A DNA stretch of 52,929 bases from Sphaerisporangium cinnabarinum (GTDB lineage Bacteria > Actinomycetota > Actinomycetes > Actinomycetales > Cellulomonadaceae): the NCBI GenBank assembly GCA_003052455.1, contig QAPD01000056.1:1-52929 (forward strand). The letters run 5' to 3'. The position numbers and the translations under genes were made by a program. Below are positions 26,090 through 33,992 of this stretch, in pieces. A model generated the notes under the pieces. That model was not told where the DNA came from, did not search any database, and saw only the letters and a list, made by a program, of their open reading frames with translations. Numbering within the stretch: position 1 is the first letter of the stretch; each line of letters opens with the position of its first letter.

Positions 26090-28231
26090 GTGCCCCCCTC
26101 CACCCGAACCGCCTCCGTGCCCGACCGTCCGGACACGGAGGCGACCGGGCAGGCCGGGTCGGACGCGGCTGCGTCGGCGTCGGGCGACGTGCCCGCCGTC
26201 GAGGAGCTCCTCGACCTCGCGGTCACGCGCCTGGGCGGTGCGCGGCGCGACGGCCAGCGGACCATGGCGCGGGCCGTCACGGACGCCATCGAGGGCTCCG
26301 AGCACCTCGTCGTCCAGGCGGGGACCGGGACGGGGAAGTCGCTCGGCTACCTCGTCCCCGCCGTGCGCCACGCGGTCGCGACCGACGAGCGCGTCGTCGT
26401 CTCGACGGCGACCCTCGCCCTCCAGCGCCAGGTCATCACGCGGGACCTCCCGCTCGTGGCCGACGCCGTCGCGGACCGCCTCCCGCGGCCCGCGTCGATC
26501 GCGCTGCTCAAGGGGTGGCACAACTACCTGTGCGTGCACAAGATCGCGGGCGGCTACCCCGCGGACGAGCCCACGCTCTTCGACCTCCCCGGCGAGGCGG
26601 CGGGCGCCGCCGACCACCCTTCCGCGCGCGGTGGGACGAGCATGGCGGCCCTCGGCGAGCAGGTCGTGCGCCTGCGCGAGTGGGCCGGCGAGACGCCCAC
26701 GGGCGACCGCGACGACCTCGTCCCCGGCGTGAGCGACAAGGCGTGGCGTCAGGTCTCCGTCACGGCGCTCGAGTGCCTGGGCCAGCGTTGCCCGCTGCTC
26801 GCGGAGTGCTTCCCCGAGCGGGCGCGCGCCGCGGCGCGCGAGGCCGACGTCGTCGTGACGAACCACGCGATGCTCGGCATCGCGGCCATGGGGTCGCCCG
26901 GGGTGCTGCCCGAGCACGACGTGCTCGTCGTCGACGAGGCGCACGAGCTCGCGGACCGCGTGACGGCGGCCGCGACGGTCGACCTCTCCGTCCCGGCGAT
27001 CGAGAGCGCGGCGCGCCTCGCGCGCCGCCACGGCGGGGTCACGACGGACGCGCTCGACGCCGCCTCCGCCGCGTTCGGCACGGTCGTCGGGTCGCTGCCC
27101 GCCGAGCGCTTCCCCGACGGCCTGCCGGACGCCGCGCGGTCGGCGGTCGCGGCCGTGCGGGACGCGGCACGCGAGGTGCTCTCGACGCTCAAGCCCGAGA
27201 CCGGCGTCACGAAGCCGGCCCAGCCGGACACGGGGCTGAAGATGGCGCAGTCGACGATGCTGCAGCTCTTCGAGGTCGCCGAGCGCATGGCTGCCGACCC
27301 CACGGGCCACGACGTGCTGTGGTGCTCGCGGCCCGGGGAGGGCGGCTGGTCCGGCGACCGCTTCGGCGACGGCGCGAGCCGCCTGCACGCCGCCCCGCTC
27401 GGCGTGGCGGGCCTCATCCGCACCCACCTGCTCGCCGAGCGCACCGGAGTCTTCACGTCCGCGACGCTCGCGCTCGGCGGGAGCTTCGACGCCGTAGCGC
27501 GCACGTTCGGGCTCGGCCCCGCGCCGACCGCAGGCGCGGACGGGGGCGACACGGACGCGCCGCGGTGGCGCGGGCTCGACGTCGGGAGCCCGTTCGACTA
27601 CCCGCGCCAGGGGATCCTCTACGTCGCGAAGCGCCTGCCGACGCCTGGCCGGGAGGCGTCCACGGAGCACCAGCTCGACGAGATCGCGGCGCTCGTCGAG
27701 GCGGCCGGCGGACGTACCCTCGGCCTGTTCTCCTCGCGGCGCGCGGCGGTGGCCGCGGCGGAGGCGATGCGCGAGCGGCTGGACGTGCCGATCCTGTGCC
27801 AGGGCGACGACCAGCTGCCGACGCTCGTCCGGGAGTTCGCGGAGGACCCGGCGACGTGCCTGTTCGGCACGCTGTCGCTGTGGCAGGGCGTGGACGTGCC
27901 CGGGCCGTCGTGCCAGCTCGTGCTCATCGACCGCATCCCGTTCCCGCGCCCGGACGACCCGGTGAAGTCGGCCCGCGCTCGCGCGGTCGAGGCCGCGGGC
28001 GGCAACGGGTTCATGCAGGTCTCCGCGACGCACGCGGCCCTCCTGCTCGCCCAGGGCGCCGGTCGGCTCGTCCGGTCCACGGCCGACCGCGGCGTCGTGG
28101 CGGTCCTGGACCCGCGGCTCGTGACGGCGCGCTACGGGTCGTTCCTCACGCGGTCCATGCCGGGGTTCTGGCAGACGACCGACCGCGACGTGGCCACCGC
28201 TGCGCTCCGCCGCCTCGCCGCCCTAGGCTGA
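26090..28231 (+). CDS. dinG: DinG/YoaA-type Fe-S ATP-dependent DNA helicase
   Basis: A 713-residue XPD-like superfamily 2 helicase. Walker A AGTGTGKS is at residues 77-84. Cys148, Cys229, Cys234 and Cys240 have the spacing expected for the [4Fe-4S] cluster ligands. The DEAH box is VVDEAHE (about 281-287), and the C-terminal motifs include GLFSSRRAAV, SLWQGVDVPG and QGAGRLVRS. Such helicases unwind DNA 5'-3' and help resolve R-loops, D-loops and replication blocks. The GTG start is fixed by a -10 hexamer six bases upstream. No SOS box was found despite the name of the family. Confidence 0.92.
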   Translation: MPPSTRTASVPDRPDTEATGQAGSDAAASASGDVPAVEELLDLAVTRLGGARRDGQRTMARAVTDAIEGSEHLVVQAGTGTGKSLGYLVPAVRHAVATDERVVVSTATLALQRQVITRDLPLVADAVADRLPRPASIALLKGWHNYLCVHKIAGGYPADEPTLFDLPGEAAGAADHPSARGGTSMAALGEQVVRLREWAGETPTGDRDDLVPGVSDKAWRQVSVTALECLGQRCPLLAECFPERARAAAREADVVVTNHAMLGIAAMGSPGVLPEHDVLVVDEAHELADRVTAAATVDLSVPAIESAARLARRHGGVTTDALDAASAAFGTVVGSLPAERFPDGLPDAARSAVAAVRDAAREVLSTLKPETGVTKPAQPDTGLKMAQSTMLQLFEVAERMAADPTGHDVLWCSRPGEGGWSGDRFGDGASRLHAAPLGVAGLIRTHLLAERTGVFTSATLALGGSFDAVARTFGLGPAPTAGADGGDTDAPRWRGLDVGSPFDYPRQGILYVAKRLPTPGREASTEHQLDEIAALVEAAGGRTLGLFSSRRAAVAAAEAMRERLDVPILCQGDDQLPTLVREFAEDPATCLFGTLSLWQGVDVPGPSCQLVLIDRIPFPRPDDPVKSARARAVEAAGGNGFMQVSATHAALLLAQGAGRLVRSTADRGVVAVLDPRLVTARYGSFLTRSMPGFWQTTDRDVATAALRRLAALG
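28224..28229 (+). promoter_or_regulatory. -10 hexamer TAGGCT of ldh, inside the end of dinG
   Basis: TAGGCT overlaps the last codons of the helicase gene. Transcription would start near 28236, giving a leader of about 25 bases with GGAGG at 28252-28256 before the ldh ATG. Confidence 0.5.
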
Positions 28232-28260
28232 GCCCTTTCCAGCGACTTCACGGAGGCGAC

Positions 28261-29268
28261 ATGACGAGCACGTCACCGCAGGGCACCGGCGACGCGACCG
28301 CGGGCGGTCCGGGAGGGGGAGCACGGACCACGAAGCTCGCGATCGTCGGCGCCGGGGCCGTCGGCTCGACGCTGGCCTACGCCGCGCTCATGCGCGGCGC
28401 GGCGCGCACCGTGGCGCTCCTCGACGTCAACCGCGCGAAGGTCGAGGCCGAGGTCCTCGACCTCCAGCACGGCATCCAGTTCATGCCCATGGCGCGCGTC
28501 GAGGGGTCCGACGACGTCGCGGTGTGCGCGGGGGCCGACGTGGTCGTGGTGACGGCCGGCGCCAAGCAGAAGCCGGGCCAGACACGCCTCGACCTCGCCG
28601 AGGGCACGATCGGTCTCATGCGGACGATCCTCCCGGGCCTCGTGGAGGTCGCTCCGGACGCCGTCTACGTCATGGTGACCAACCCCGTCGACATCGTCAC
28701 GTACGCGGCGCTCAAGTTCTCGGGGCTCCCCCCGACGCAGCTCTTCGGCAGCGGCACGGTGCTCGACTCCTCGCGGCTGCGGTTCCTCGTCGCGCAGCAC
28801 TGCGGCGTCGCGGTGCAGAACGTGCACGCGTACATCGCCGGGGAGCACGGCGACAGCGAGATCCCGCTCTGGAGCTCGGCGACGATCGGTGGGGCGCCGC
28901 TGCTCGAGTGGCAGGGCATCGGCGGCCGGGGGCCGCTCACGGGCGACGTGCGCGACGAGATCGCGCGCGAGGTCGTGCAGTCGGCCTACCGGATCATCGA
29001 GGGCAAGGGCGCGACGAACTATGCCGTCGGGCTCGCGGGCACCCGGATCATCGAGGCGGTGCTCGCCGACGAGCACCGGGTGCTCCCCGTGTCCACCCTC
29101 CTCGACGGCATCTACGGGCTCGAGGACGTGTGCCTCTCGCTCCCGACGCTCGTCGACCGCCGCGGCGCCACGGAGCGTGTCGAGGTCCCGCTGGCGGACG
29201 ACGAGCTCGCGGGACTGCGCTCGTCCGCAGAGTCGCTGCGCGCGGTCGCGCGGCGCTTCGGCATCTGA
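28261..29268 (+). CDS. ldh: L-lactate dehydrogenase
   Basis: A 335-residue NAD-dependent lactate dehydrogenase reducing pyruvate to L-lactate. The Rossmann motif is GAGAVGSTLAYA. The specificity loop is GAKQKPGQTRLDLAE: the Gln before KPGQTR marks lactate rather than malate specificity. The catalytic His lies in AGEHGDSEIPLW, and NPVDIVTYAALK and SGTVLDSSRLR complete the active site. The first 22 residues are a Gly/Thr-rich extension. ATG 28261 follows the ribosome site GGAGG. A strong terminator hairpin follows. Confidence 0.95.
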   Translation: MTSTSPQGTGDATAGGPGGGARTTKLAIVGAGAVGSTLAYAALMRGAARTVALLDVNRAKVEAEVLDLQHGIQFMPMARVEGSDDVAVCAGADVVVVTAGAKQKPGQTRLDLAEGTIGLMRTILPGLVEVAPDAVYVMVTNPVDIVTYAALKFSGLPPTQLFGSGTVLDSSRLRFLVAQHCGVAVQNVHAYIAGEHGDSEIPLWSSATIGGAPLLEWQGIGGRGPLTGDVRDEIAREVVQSAYRIIEGKGATNYAVGLAGTRIIEAVLADEHRVLPVSTLLDGIYGLEDVCLSLPTLVDRRGATERVEVPLADDELAGLRSSAESLRAVARRFGI

Positions 29269-29296
29269 GCCCGCGGGCCTCGTCGGGCCCTGCACG

Positions 29297-29334
29297 ACGA
29301 GAGCCGGGTGGTCGAGGGACCACCCGGCTCTCGT
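29297..29334. terminator. bidirectional terminator between ldh and lexA
   Basis: A perfect 17-bp stem (29297-29313 with 29318-29334) with a GAGG loop sits between the convergent ldh and lexA genes. Confidence 0.85.
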
Positions 29335-29383
29335 GCTGTCCGGACCCTGCTCGCGGTCCGCGCGCAGGCTGCGCGGGGACGGT

Positions 29384-30118
29384 TCAGAGGCTGCGCAGGA
29401 CGGAGACGACGCGCCCCAGCACCTGGGCGTCGTCCCCGGGGATCGGCTCGTACGCGGCGTTGTGCGGCATCAGCCACACGTGGCCGTCCGTGCGTCGCAG
29501 GCTCTTGACGGTCGCTTCGCCGTCGATCATGGCGGCCACGATCTCGCCGTTCTCCGCGACCGGCTGACGGCGCACGACGACCCAGTCGCCGTCGCAGATC
29601 GCCGCGTCGATCATCGAGTCGCCCTGCACGCGCAGGAGGAAGAGCTCGCCCTCGCCGACGAGCTGGCGCGGCAGCGGGAAGACGTCCTCCACGACCTGCT
29701 CCGCGAGGATGGGGCCACCGGCGGCGATGCGGCCCACGACAGGGACGTACGACGGCGCGGGGTGGGCCTCGTCGTACGTGGGCTCGGGTGCGGCCCCGGC
29801 GGGCGCGAGGGGGGTGGCACGGCGGGAGTCGTCGGGCTGGACGACCTCGATCGCGCGCGGGCGGTTCGGGTCGCGGCGCAGGAAGCCCTTGCGCTCGAGC
29901 GTCGTAAGCTGGTGCTTGACGGAGGACGGGCTGGTGAGCCCGACGGCCTCGCCGATCTCGCGCATGCTCGGCGGGTAGCCCCGCTGCTCGACGCACGCGC
30001 GGATGGTCTCGAGCACGAGCCGCTGGCGCGGGGTGAGCCCGTCACCCCCTGCCGACCCGTCCGGCAGCTCGCGCACCTCGGCGAGCCCCCGTGCCCTGTC
30101 CGTGCCTCGTCCCGCCAT
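29384..30118 (-). CDS. lexA: SOS repressor LexA
   Basis: A 244-residue repressor. The N-terminal winged helix-turn-helix ([53 protein letters not shown]) binds SOS boxes. A linker of about 30 residues leads to the S24 self-cleaving domain. The cleavage site is Ala133-Gly134 (IAAGGP), and the catalytic dyad is Ser168 (QGDSM) and Lys205 (ATVKS). ATG 30118 is chosen from the GGAG site just upstream and the family length. Its own promoter overlaps an SOS box, giving autoregulation; recA, the LysM gene and HEPN-dinB carry similar boxes in this window. Confidence 0.96.
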   Translation of the reverse strand: MAGRGTDRARGLAEVRELPDGSAGGDGLTPRQRLVLETIRACVEQRGYPPSMREIGEAVGLTSPSSVKHQLTTLERKGFLRRDPNRPRAIEVVQPDDSRRATPLAPAGAAPEPTYDEAHPAPSYVPVVGRIAAGGPILAEQVVEDVFPLPRQLVGEGELFLLRVQGDSMIDAAICDGDWVVVRRQPVAENGEIVAAMIDGEATVKSLRRTDGHVWLMPHNAAYEPIPGDDAQVLGRVVSVLRSL

Positions 30119-30255
30119 GGTCGCTCCGCCCTCGTCCGTCGCGTGCCACCGGCCCCGGCCGGGCCTGCGGCTTCCCCTCCCCGGGGCGTGCACCCCGGGA
30201 CCTCGGTCGCTCCTCCGGGTCCGAGCGGACATGTCCGGCGAACCGACCTGACCCC

Positions 30256-30296
30256 AGGTTAGGGGAGTATGCGACACGAATCAAACACCTGTTCGA
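30256..30296 (-). promoter_or_regulatory. lexA promoter with overlapping SOS box
   Basis: On the minus strand the -35 TTGATT (30284-30279) and -10 TAACCT (30261-30256) are separated by 17 bases, a near-ideal sigma-70-type promoter. The SOS box (30281-30296, read on the plus strand as TCAAACACCTGTTCGA) covers the -35 element. The leader would be about 130 bases. Confidence 0.85.
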
Positions 30297-30348
30297 GCAT
30301 GTCTCGACTCTGTGGGTCGTTCGTGATAGACCTTCGTACAGATGTTCT

Positions 30349-30364
30349 ACGTACAGGTGTTCGA
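30349..30364 (+). promoter_or_regulatory. second SOS box, for the LysM gene
   Basis: ACGTACAGGTGTTCGA has one strong half-site (GTGTTCGA) and one weak half-site (ACGTAC). It lies 53 bases from the lexA box and about 90 bases before the LysM start. The asymmetry predicts weaker LexA binding and so earlier or leakier induction. Confidence 0.65.
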
Positions 30365-30452
30365 CCGCAACGGTCGGGCGGGAGCGAGGCGGGCGCGCGG
30401 GTCCGATCGACCGGGGAAGGCGATCGGGCCCGCGGGCCGGGACGGAGGGGAC

Positions 30453-30818
30453 ATGGACACGATGGCGATGGCGACGCCGACCGGGTTCGCACGTGGCGGA
30501 TCGATGGGGGGTGCGCGGGCGGAGGCTCCGCTGCGCATCACGCGACGCGGTCGGGCGGTTCTGGTCCTGCTCGTGGCGGTCGTGCTCGTGCTCGCCGCGC
30601 GCGTCGGCCTGGCGGTCGCGAGCGGGCCGGGGGAGCCGGTCGAGGTCCGCGTCCACGTCGTGAGCTCGGGGGAGACGCTGTGGGAGCTGGCGCAGGGCGT
30701 CGCGACCCCGGGCGAGGACCTGCGTGAGGTGGTCAGCGGGCTCGTCGAGCTGAACGGCCTGTCGTCGTCGGGCGTGCAGACCGGTCAGACGATCCTCCTC
30801 CCGGTCGGCGAGCGGTGA
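30453..30818 (+). CDS. LysM membrane protein, SOS-linked division inhibitor (YneA/ChiZ/DivS type)
   Basis: A 121-residue protein. It has a short cytoplasmic N-terminus, one hydrophobic segment (about residues 33-56, AVLVLLVAVVLVLAARVGLAVA) and a C-terminal extracytoplasmic LysM domain (VHVVSSGETLWELAQGVA...LNGLSSSGVQTGQTILLPVG). Divergence from lexA, an SOS box and this architecture match Bacillus YneA, Mycobacterium Rv2719c/ChiZ and Corynebacterium DivS, which delay division during DNA damage. ATG 30453 follows GGAGGGG. The in-frame ATG 30342 lies within the operator region and is rejected. The functional claim rests on context. Confidence 0.82.
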   Translation: MDTMAMATPTGFARGGSMGGARAEAPLRITRRGRAVLVLLVAVVLVLAARVGLAVASGPGEPVEVRVHVVSSGETLWELAQGVATPGEDLREVVSGLVELNGLSSSGVQTGQTILLPVGER

Positions 30819-30891
30819 CGGGGCACGGGTGCGGGCCCTCTGTCTGTGACGCAGCACACGGCGCTGCTGCGTAGCAGGCTCACGCGAAGGG

Positions 30892-30921
30892 TTGCGCCTT
30901 CGCATTAGGTACGCCTAAGTT
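30892..30921 (+). promoter_or_regulatory. promoter overlapping an iron-box-like palindrome
   Basis: TTGCGC (30892-30897) and TAAGTT (30916-30921) with 18 bases between form a plausible promoter. TTAGGTACGCCTAA (30905-30918) is a palindrome TTAGG-N4-CCTAA resembling half of the DtxR/IdeR iron box (TTAGGTTAGGCTAACCTAA; about 13 of 19 bases match over 30905-30923). It sits between and over the -10, where a repressor would block transcription. Confidence 0.45.
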
Positions 30922-30965
30922 AGTGTCACCTCACACGCCGGCTGGGGGGCTGGGCGGACGAGGCG

Positions 30966-31079
30966 AGGAGTGCGCGGACCACCGCGACTCCTGTGCACGT
31001 CGCCGCGCGCGAGGCGAGTCGCGCGCGAGATGGGGACGGGGGCGTCCCGACGGGGGCGGTCGACCACGACCGCCCCCGT
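30966..31079 (+). ncRNA. candidate structured RNA with four consecutive hairpins
   Basis: Downstream of the promoter at 30892-30921 lie four strong inverted repeats. They are: 30966-30992 (AGGAGT and CGCGG arms, ACCA loop); 31004-31027 (nine-bp GC stem); 31033-31048 (GGGACG/CGTCCC); and 31050-31079 (13-bp perfect stem, ACCA loop, then TTCTGCT), which looks like a terminator. A transcript from about 30928 to 31085 would be about 160 nt. No convincing ORF is present. It could be a small RNA or a structured leader/attenuator for nrdR. It does not show the conserved boxes of a cobalamin riboswitch, known upstream of some actinobacterial nrdR genes. Confidence 0.4.
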
Positions 31080-31114
31080 TCTGCTGCCCGGGATCGGGCA
31101 GGACGTCCGGCGTG

Positions 31115-31168
31115 TTGCACCGCGCGCCCGGGACGACATACGTTCGTCGCGCCGACCCGTCGGCGCGA
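31115..31168 (+). promoter_or_regulatory. nrdR promoter and leader inverted repeat
   Basis: TTGCAC (31115-31120) and TACGTT (31139-31144), 18 bases apart, form the closest promoter to nrdR. The start site falls near 31151, inside a perfect nine-bp inverted repeat (TCGCGCCGA at 31147-31155, TCGGCGCGA at 31160-31168). The repeat could be an operator or a 5' hairpin just before the ribosome site CGGAGGAG. Confidence 0.5.
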
Positions 31169-31186
31169 CCCGCGGAGGAGCCCGCC

Positions 31187-31717
31187 ATGCACTGCCCGTT
31201 CTGCCGTCACGCGGACTCCCGCGTCGTCGACTCCCGCACGTCCGACGACGGCGCCTCGATCCGTCGTCGGCGTCAGTGCCCGGAGTGCAACCGCCGCTTC
31301 ACGACGATCGAGACCGCGAGCCTGTCGGTGGTCAAGAGGTCCGGCGTGACGGAGCCCTTCTCGCGCGAGAAGATCGTCAACGGCGTCCGCAAGGCCTGCC
31401 AGGGGCGGCCGGTGAACGAGGACGACCTCGCGGTCCTCGCGCAACGCGTCGAGGAGACCATCCGCGCGAGCGGCAGCGCCGAGCTCGACGCGTACGAGAT
31501 CGGCCTCGCGATCCTCGGGCCGCTGCGCGAGCTCGACGAGGTCGCCTACCTCCGCTTCGCGAGCGTCTACCAGGCGTTCGACTCGCTCGAGGACTTCGAG
31601 AGTGCCATCACGTCGCTGCGCGTGGACCGGGAGGAACGTGAGGCGGCGGCCGGGCGTGCGGCGGCCGGGGCCGCCGACGGCGGCGCGACCGAGCGCGAGG
31701 CGGCACCCCAGGCCTGA
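31187..31717 (+). CDS. nrdR: Transcriptional repressor NrdR
   Basis: A 176-residue nucleotide-sensing repressor of ribonucleotide reductase genes. The zinc ribbon uses Cys3, Cys6, Cys31 and Cys34 (MHCPFC...QCPEC). The ATP-cone spans about residues 48-138 ([24 protein letters not shown]...[30 protein letters not shown]). The Ala/Glu-rich C-terminal tail of about 30 residues is variable. ATG 31187 follows GGAGGAG. No nrdJ gene follows, unlike in Streptomyces, so its targets lie elsewhere. The spacing to lexA and the LysM gene is conserved in actinobacteria. Confidence 0.96.
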   Translation: MHCPFCRHADSRVVDSRTSDDGASIRRRRQCPECNRRFTTIETASLSVVKRSGVTEPFSREKIVNGVRKACQGRPVNEDDLAVLAQRVEETIRASGSAELDAYEIGLAILGPLRELDEVAYLRFASVYQAFDSLEDFESAITSLRVDREEREAAAGRAAAGAADGGATEREAAPQA

Positions 31718-31901
31718 CAGCCGGGCGGCGTTCTGCGCCACCTGCCCGCCACCTGCCCGCCCCCTGTCCGCGCCACCCGCCCGGGGCTCGCGCCTCGGGT
31801 CGTCGAAGCGCCCCGACGCGGACCCCGCGACGCCGCGCTGGGCAGACGGGCGTGCGCGGCAGACGAGCGCACGCGGCAGGCAGGCGCACGCGGCACGCGG
31901 G

Positions 31902-33008
31902 CTACAGGTCGCTCGAGCGCGATGCCCAGATGTTGATGCCCGTGTCCACGGGCAGCGCGTCGACGGCCGCGAGCTCCTCGGGCGAGAGCGCGGGGGCGTC
32001 GAGGGCCGCGAGGTTCTCGTCGAGCTGCCGGGTCGAGCTCGCGCCCAGCAGGACCGACGTCACGCGCTCGTCGCGCAGCGCCCAGAGGATCGCCGTGGAC
32101 GCGAGGGTGCGCCCGTGGGCACGCGCGAGCTCGTCCAGGTGGCGCACGCGGTCGAGGTTCTCCTCGGAGAGGAACGCCGGGCGCAGCGGACCGCCGCGCG
32201 CCGCGCGCGAGCCCTGCGGGACCCCGTGGAGGTAGCGGTCCGTGAGCATGCCCTGGGCGAGCGGGGAGAACGCGACGACGCCGAGCCCTTCCGCACCGGC
32301 GACGTCGAGCACGCCGGCCCCCGCCTCGTCGTGCGGGTCGGGTGCCTCGATCCACCGGTTGAGCATCGAGTAGGAGACCTGGGTGACGACGAGCTCGACC
32401 CCGACGTCGGCCGCGACCCGCAGGGCCTCGCGGGTGCGCAGGGCCGAGTACGACGAGATCCCGGCGTAGCGCGCGCGCCCCGAGCGGACCGCCGTCCCCA
32501 GGGCGCCGATCGTCTCGGCGAGCGGGGTCGACGGGTCGTAGCGGTGCGAGTAGAAGATGTCGACGTGGTCGAGGCCGAGCCGGCGCAGCGAGGCGTCGAG
32601 GGAGGAGAGCAGGTACTTCCGGGAGCCCCCCTCGCCGTACGGCCCAGGACCCATGCGGTACCCCGCCTTGGTCGTCACGACGAGCTCGTCACGCACGGGG
32701 CGCAGCTCTCGCGCGAGCAGCCGGCCCAGCGACTCCTCCGCGGCGCCACCGGGCGGCCCGTAGTTGTTGGCGAGGTCGAGGTGCGTCATGCCGCGGTCGA
32801 CGGCGTGCAGGACGATCTCGCGCTGCGTCGAGAACGGGTCCGCTACCCCGAAGTTCTGCCAGAGGCCGAGTGCGACCTCCGGCAGGTGCAGGCCGCTGCG
32901 GCCGAGCGCGCGGTGCGGGAGCACGGCCGGTGCCGGCGCAGGGCGACCGGCGTCGTCGGCGCCGTCGGGGCGGGCAGGGGCAGGCTGCGGCGTGGGGTCG
33001 GGTGACAC
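31902..33008 (-). CDS. Aldo/keto reductase (YghZ / L-glyceraldehyde-3-phosphate reductase-like)
   Basis: A 368-residue AKR-fold NADPH-dependent reductase. Recognisable are LGRSGLHLPEVALGLWQNFG, DLANNYGPPGGAAEESLGRLL (catalytic Asp and Tyr), the catalytic Lys in VVTTKAGYRMGPGPYGEGGSRKYL, and DIFYSHRYDPSTPL with a catalytic His. NADP-binding blocks include SPLAQGMLTDRYL and SVLLGASSTRQLDENL. NYGPP-GGAAEE and GPGPYGEGGSRKYL are typical of the YghZ/Kv-beta group. GTG 33008 has TAGCGT six bases upstream on the minus strand, a leaderless layout. The Pro/Ala-rich first 30 residues are not conserved. Confidence 0.88.
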   Translation of the reverse strand: MSPDPTPQPAPARPDGADDAGRPAPAPAVLPHRALGRSGLHLPEVALGLWQNFGVADPFSTQREIVLHAVDRGMTHLDLANNYGPPGGAAEESLGRLLARELRPVRDELVVTTKAGYRMGPGPYGEGGSRKYLLSSLDASLRRLGLDHVDIFYSHRYDPSTPLAETIGALGTAVRSGRARYAGISSYSALRTREALRVAADVGVELVVTQVSYSMLNRWIEAPDPHDEAGAGVLDVAGAEGLGVVAFSPLAQGMLTDRYLHGVPQGSRAARGGPLRPAFLSEENLDRVRHLDELARAHGRTLASTAILWALRDERVTSVLLGASSTRQLDENLAALDAPALSPEELAAVDALPVDTGINIWASRSSDL

Positions 33009-33014
33009 GCCCCG

Positions 33015-33020
33015 ACGCTA
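33015..33020 (-). promoter_or_regulatory. -10 hexamer TAGCGT of the aldo/keto reductase gene, leaderless geometry
   Basis: On the minus strand TAGCGT is followed by six bases and then GTG 33008. Confidence 0.55.
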
Positions 33021-33196
33021 CCGGACGGCTCGTGCGGGGCGGCCCCGGTGGCGTCGCGGCGTGGGTCGGGCCGGACGGGCCGAGCGGACAAATCAGGTGG
33101 CGTCGGGCGGCGCGGTGGGGGAGGCTGGCGGGGTGCCCGACGCGTCGGGCCGAACGCAGTGCCCCCACCGAGTTCCCCGTCGACGAGGAGACCGCC

Positions 33197-33391
33197 ATGG
33201 CGTCCGACCAGCAGCGACCCGCTGCAGAGACCGCACCGACCGAGGAGGCCAAGGCGAAGTTCCGGGAGGCGCTCGACCGGAAGAACGCCGCGCGCCACCG
33301 CACGGCCGACGGCGAGTCGAACACGGGCTCCGTGCACGGCTCGGAGACCGTCGGCCCGGTCCAGCGCACGTTCCGCCGCAAGTCCGGCTGA
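33197..33391 (+). CDS. DUF5302 family small protein
   Basis: A 64-residue hydrophilic protein with the DUF5302 pattern: EEAKAKFREALDRKNAARHRTADGESNTGSVHGSETVGPVQRTFRRKSG. The family is actinobacterial, of unknown function. The central helix is charged and the C-terminus basic. ATG 33197 follows GAGGAG at 33184-33190. It is a single-gene unit followed by a hairpin. Confidence 0.82.
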   Translation: MASDQQRPAAETAPTEEAKAKFREALDRKNAARHRTADGESNTGSVHGSETVGPVQRTFRRKSG

Positions 33392-33402
33392 GCACGTGCC
33401 CC

Positions 33403-33436
33403 ACGTCCGGTCGTCCCTCGGGGGGCGGCCGGACGT
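33403..33436. terminator. hairpin between DUF5302 and the PPOX gene
   Basis: ACGTCCGG at 33403-33410 pairs with CCGGACGT at 33429-33436, with further pairing possible inside the loop. The two flanking genes converge here. Confidence 0.6.
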
Positions 33437-33460
33437 CGCACGTCCGGGCACCGTCGGGCC

Positions 33461-33880
33461 CTACGGCTCCGCGCGCGCGAAGCGCCGTCCGGTGATCTCA
33501 CGGGCCTCGACGACGACCCACTCCTCGGTCGGGACGTCGACGGTGGGGACGAGCGGGTCCGCGCCGTCCTGGACCGCTTCCACCTCGTGCTCGGTCCGGC
33601 TCCGGTGGGCGGTCCCGCGGACGACCACGCTCCACGCGCCGTCGTCGTCGACGTGGTCCCACTCGAGCGCGACCCGCTCGTTGGTCGCGAGCGTCGCGAG
33701 CTTGGTCCCCGGCACGGTGCGGAACCCGAGCGTGCGCTCGTGCACCAGCACGGTGACGGGGTAGATGTCCGGCTCGCCCCGCACGCTCACGGCGAGGCGT
33801 GCGACGTGGGTCCCCTCCACGAGGTCCCACGACGCGTCGGCGTCGAGGATCTGCGGCCCGTCGTGCATGTATCCGGTCAT
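33461..33880 (-). CDS. Pyridoxamine 5'-phosphate oxidase-fold (PPOX) protein
   Basis: A 139-residue split-barrel flavin-binding-fold protein. The typical strand pattern is VARLAVSVRGEPDIYPVTVLVHERTLGFRTVPGTKLATLATNERVALEWDHVDDDGAWSVVVRGTAHR. It resembles small PPOX proteins related to NimA and Rv1155-like F420/FMN-binding proteins. The cofactor and substrate cannot be told from sequence. ATG 33880 is the first start; an internal ATG at residue 5 is a minor alternative. Confidence 0.82.
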   Translation of the reverse strand: MTGYMHDGPQILDADASWDLVEGTHVARLAVSVRGEPDIYPVTVLVHERTLGFRTVPGTKLATLATNERVALEWDHVDDDGAWSVVVRGTAHRSRTEHEVEAVQDGADPLVPTVDVPTEEWVVVEAREITGRRFARAEP

Positions 33881-33915
33881 GCCTCATCGTGGCACCGGCG
33901 CGCGAGAGGCGCTCA

Positions 33916-33951
33916 GCGGCGAAGGTCACGGTCACCGGGGACCTTCGCCGC
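33916..33951 (-). terminator. serA terminator
   Basis: A perfect 12-bp stem (GCGGCGAAGGTC / GACCTTCGCCGC) with a 12-base loop lies 42 bases after the serA stop and before the PPOX gene on the same strand. Confidence 0.75.
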
Positions 33952-33992
33952 GTGCGGACGGACCGCGCGCGGCGACGGTCTCCCGGGCTGTG

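Noticed and set aside
26040-26090. SOS box upstream of the dinG-type helicase
   Set aside because: No GAAC-N4-GTTC-like sequence is present before GTG 26090; the promoter is a plain leaderless one.
24320-28033. Giant minus-strand frame opposite hflX and dinG
   Set aside because: It is low complexity and has no start signal or domain; both plus-strand genes are clear.
30342-30452. Upstream ATG extending the LysM protein by 37 residues
   Set aside because: It lies in the SOS operator region; ATG 30453 has a strong ribosome site and gives the usual short cytoplasmic N-terminus.
30923-31186. In-frame GTG extension of NrdR by 88 residues
   Set aside because: NrdR always begins MxCPFC; the extension is Arg/Pro-rich, and the DNA shows hairpins and a promoter instead.
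30925-31186. Cobalamin riboswitch upstream of nrdR, as in Streptomyces
   Set aside because: The conserved B12-box and other core sequences are not seen, and no nrdJ gene follows.
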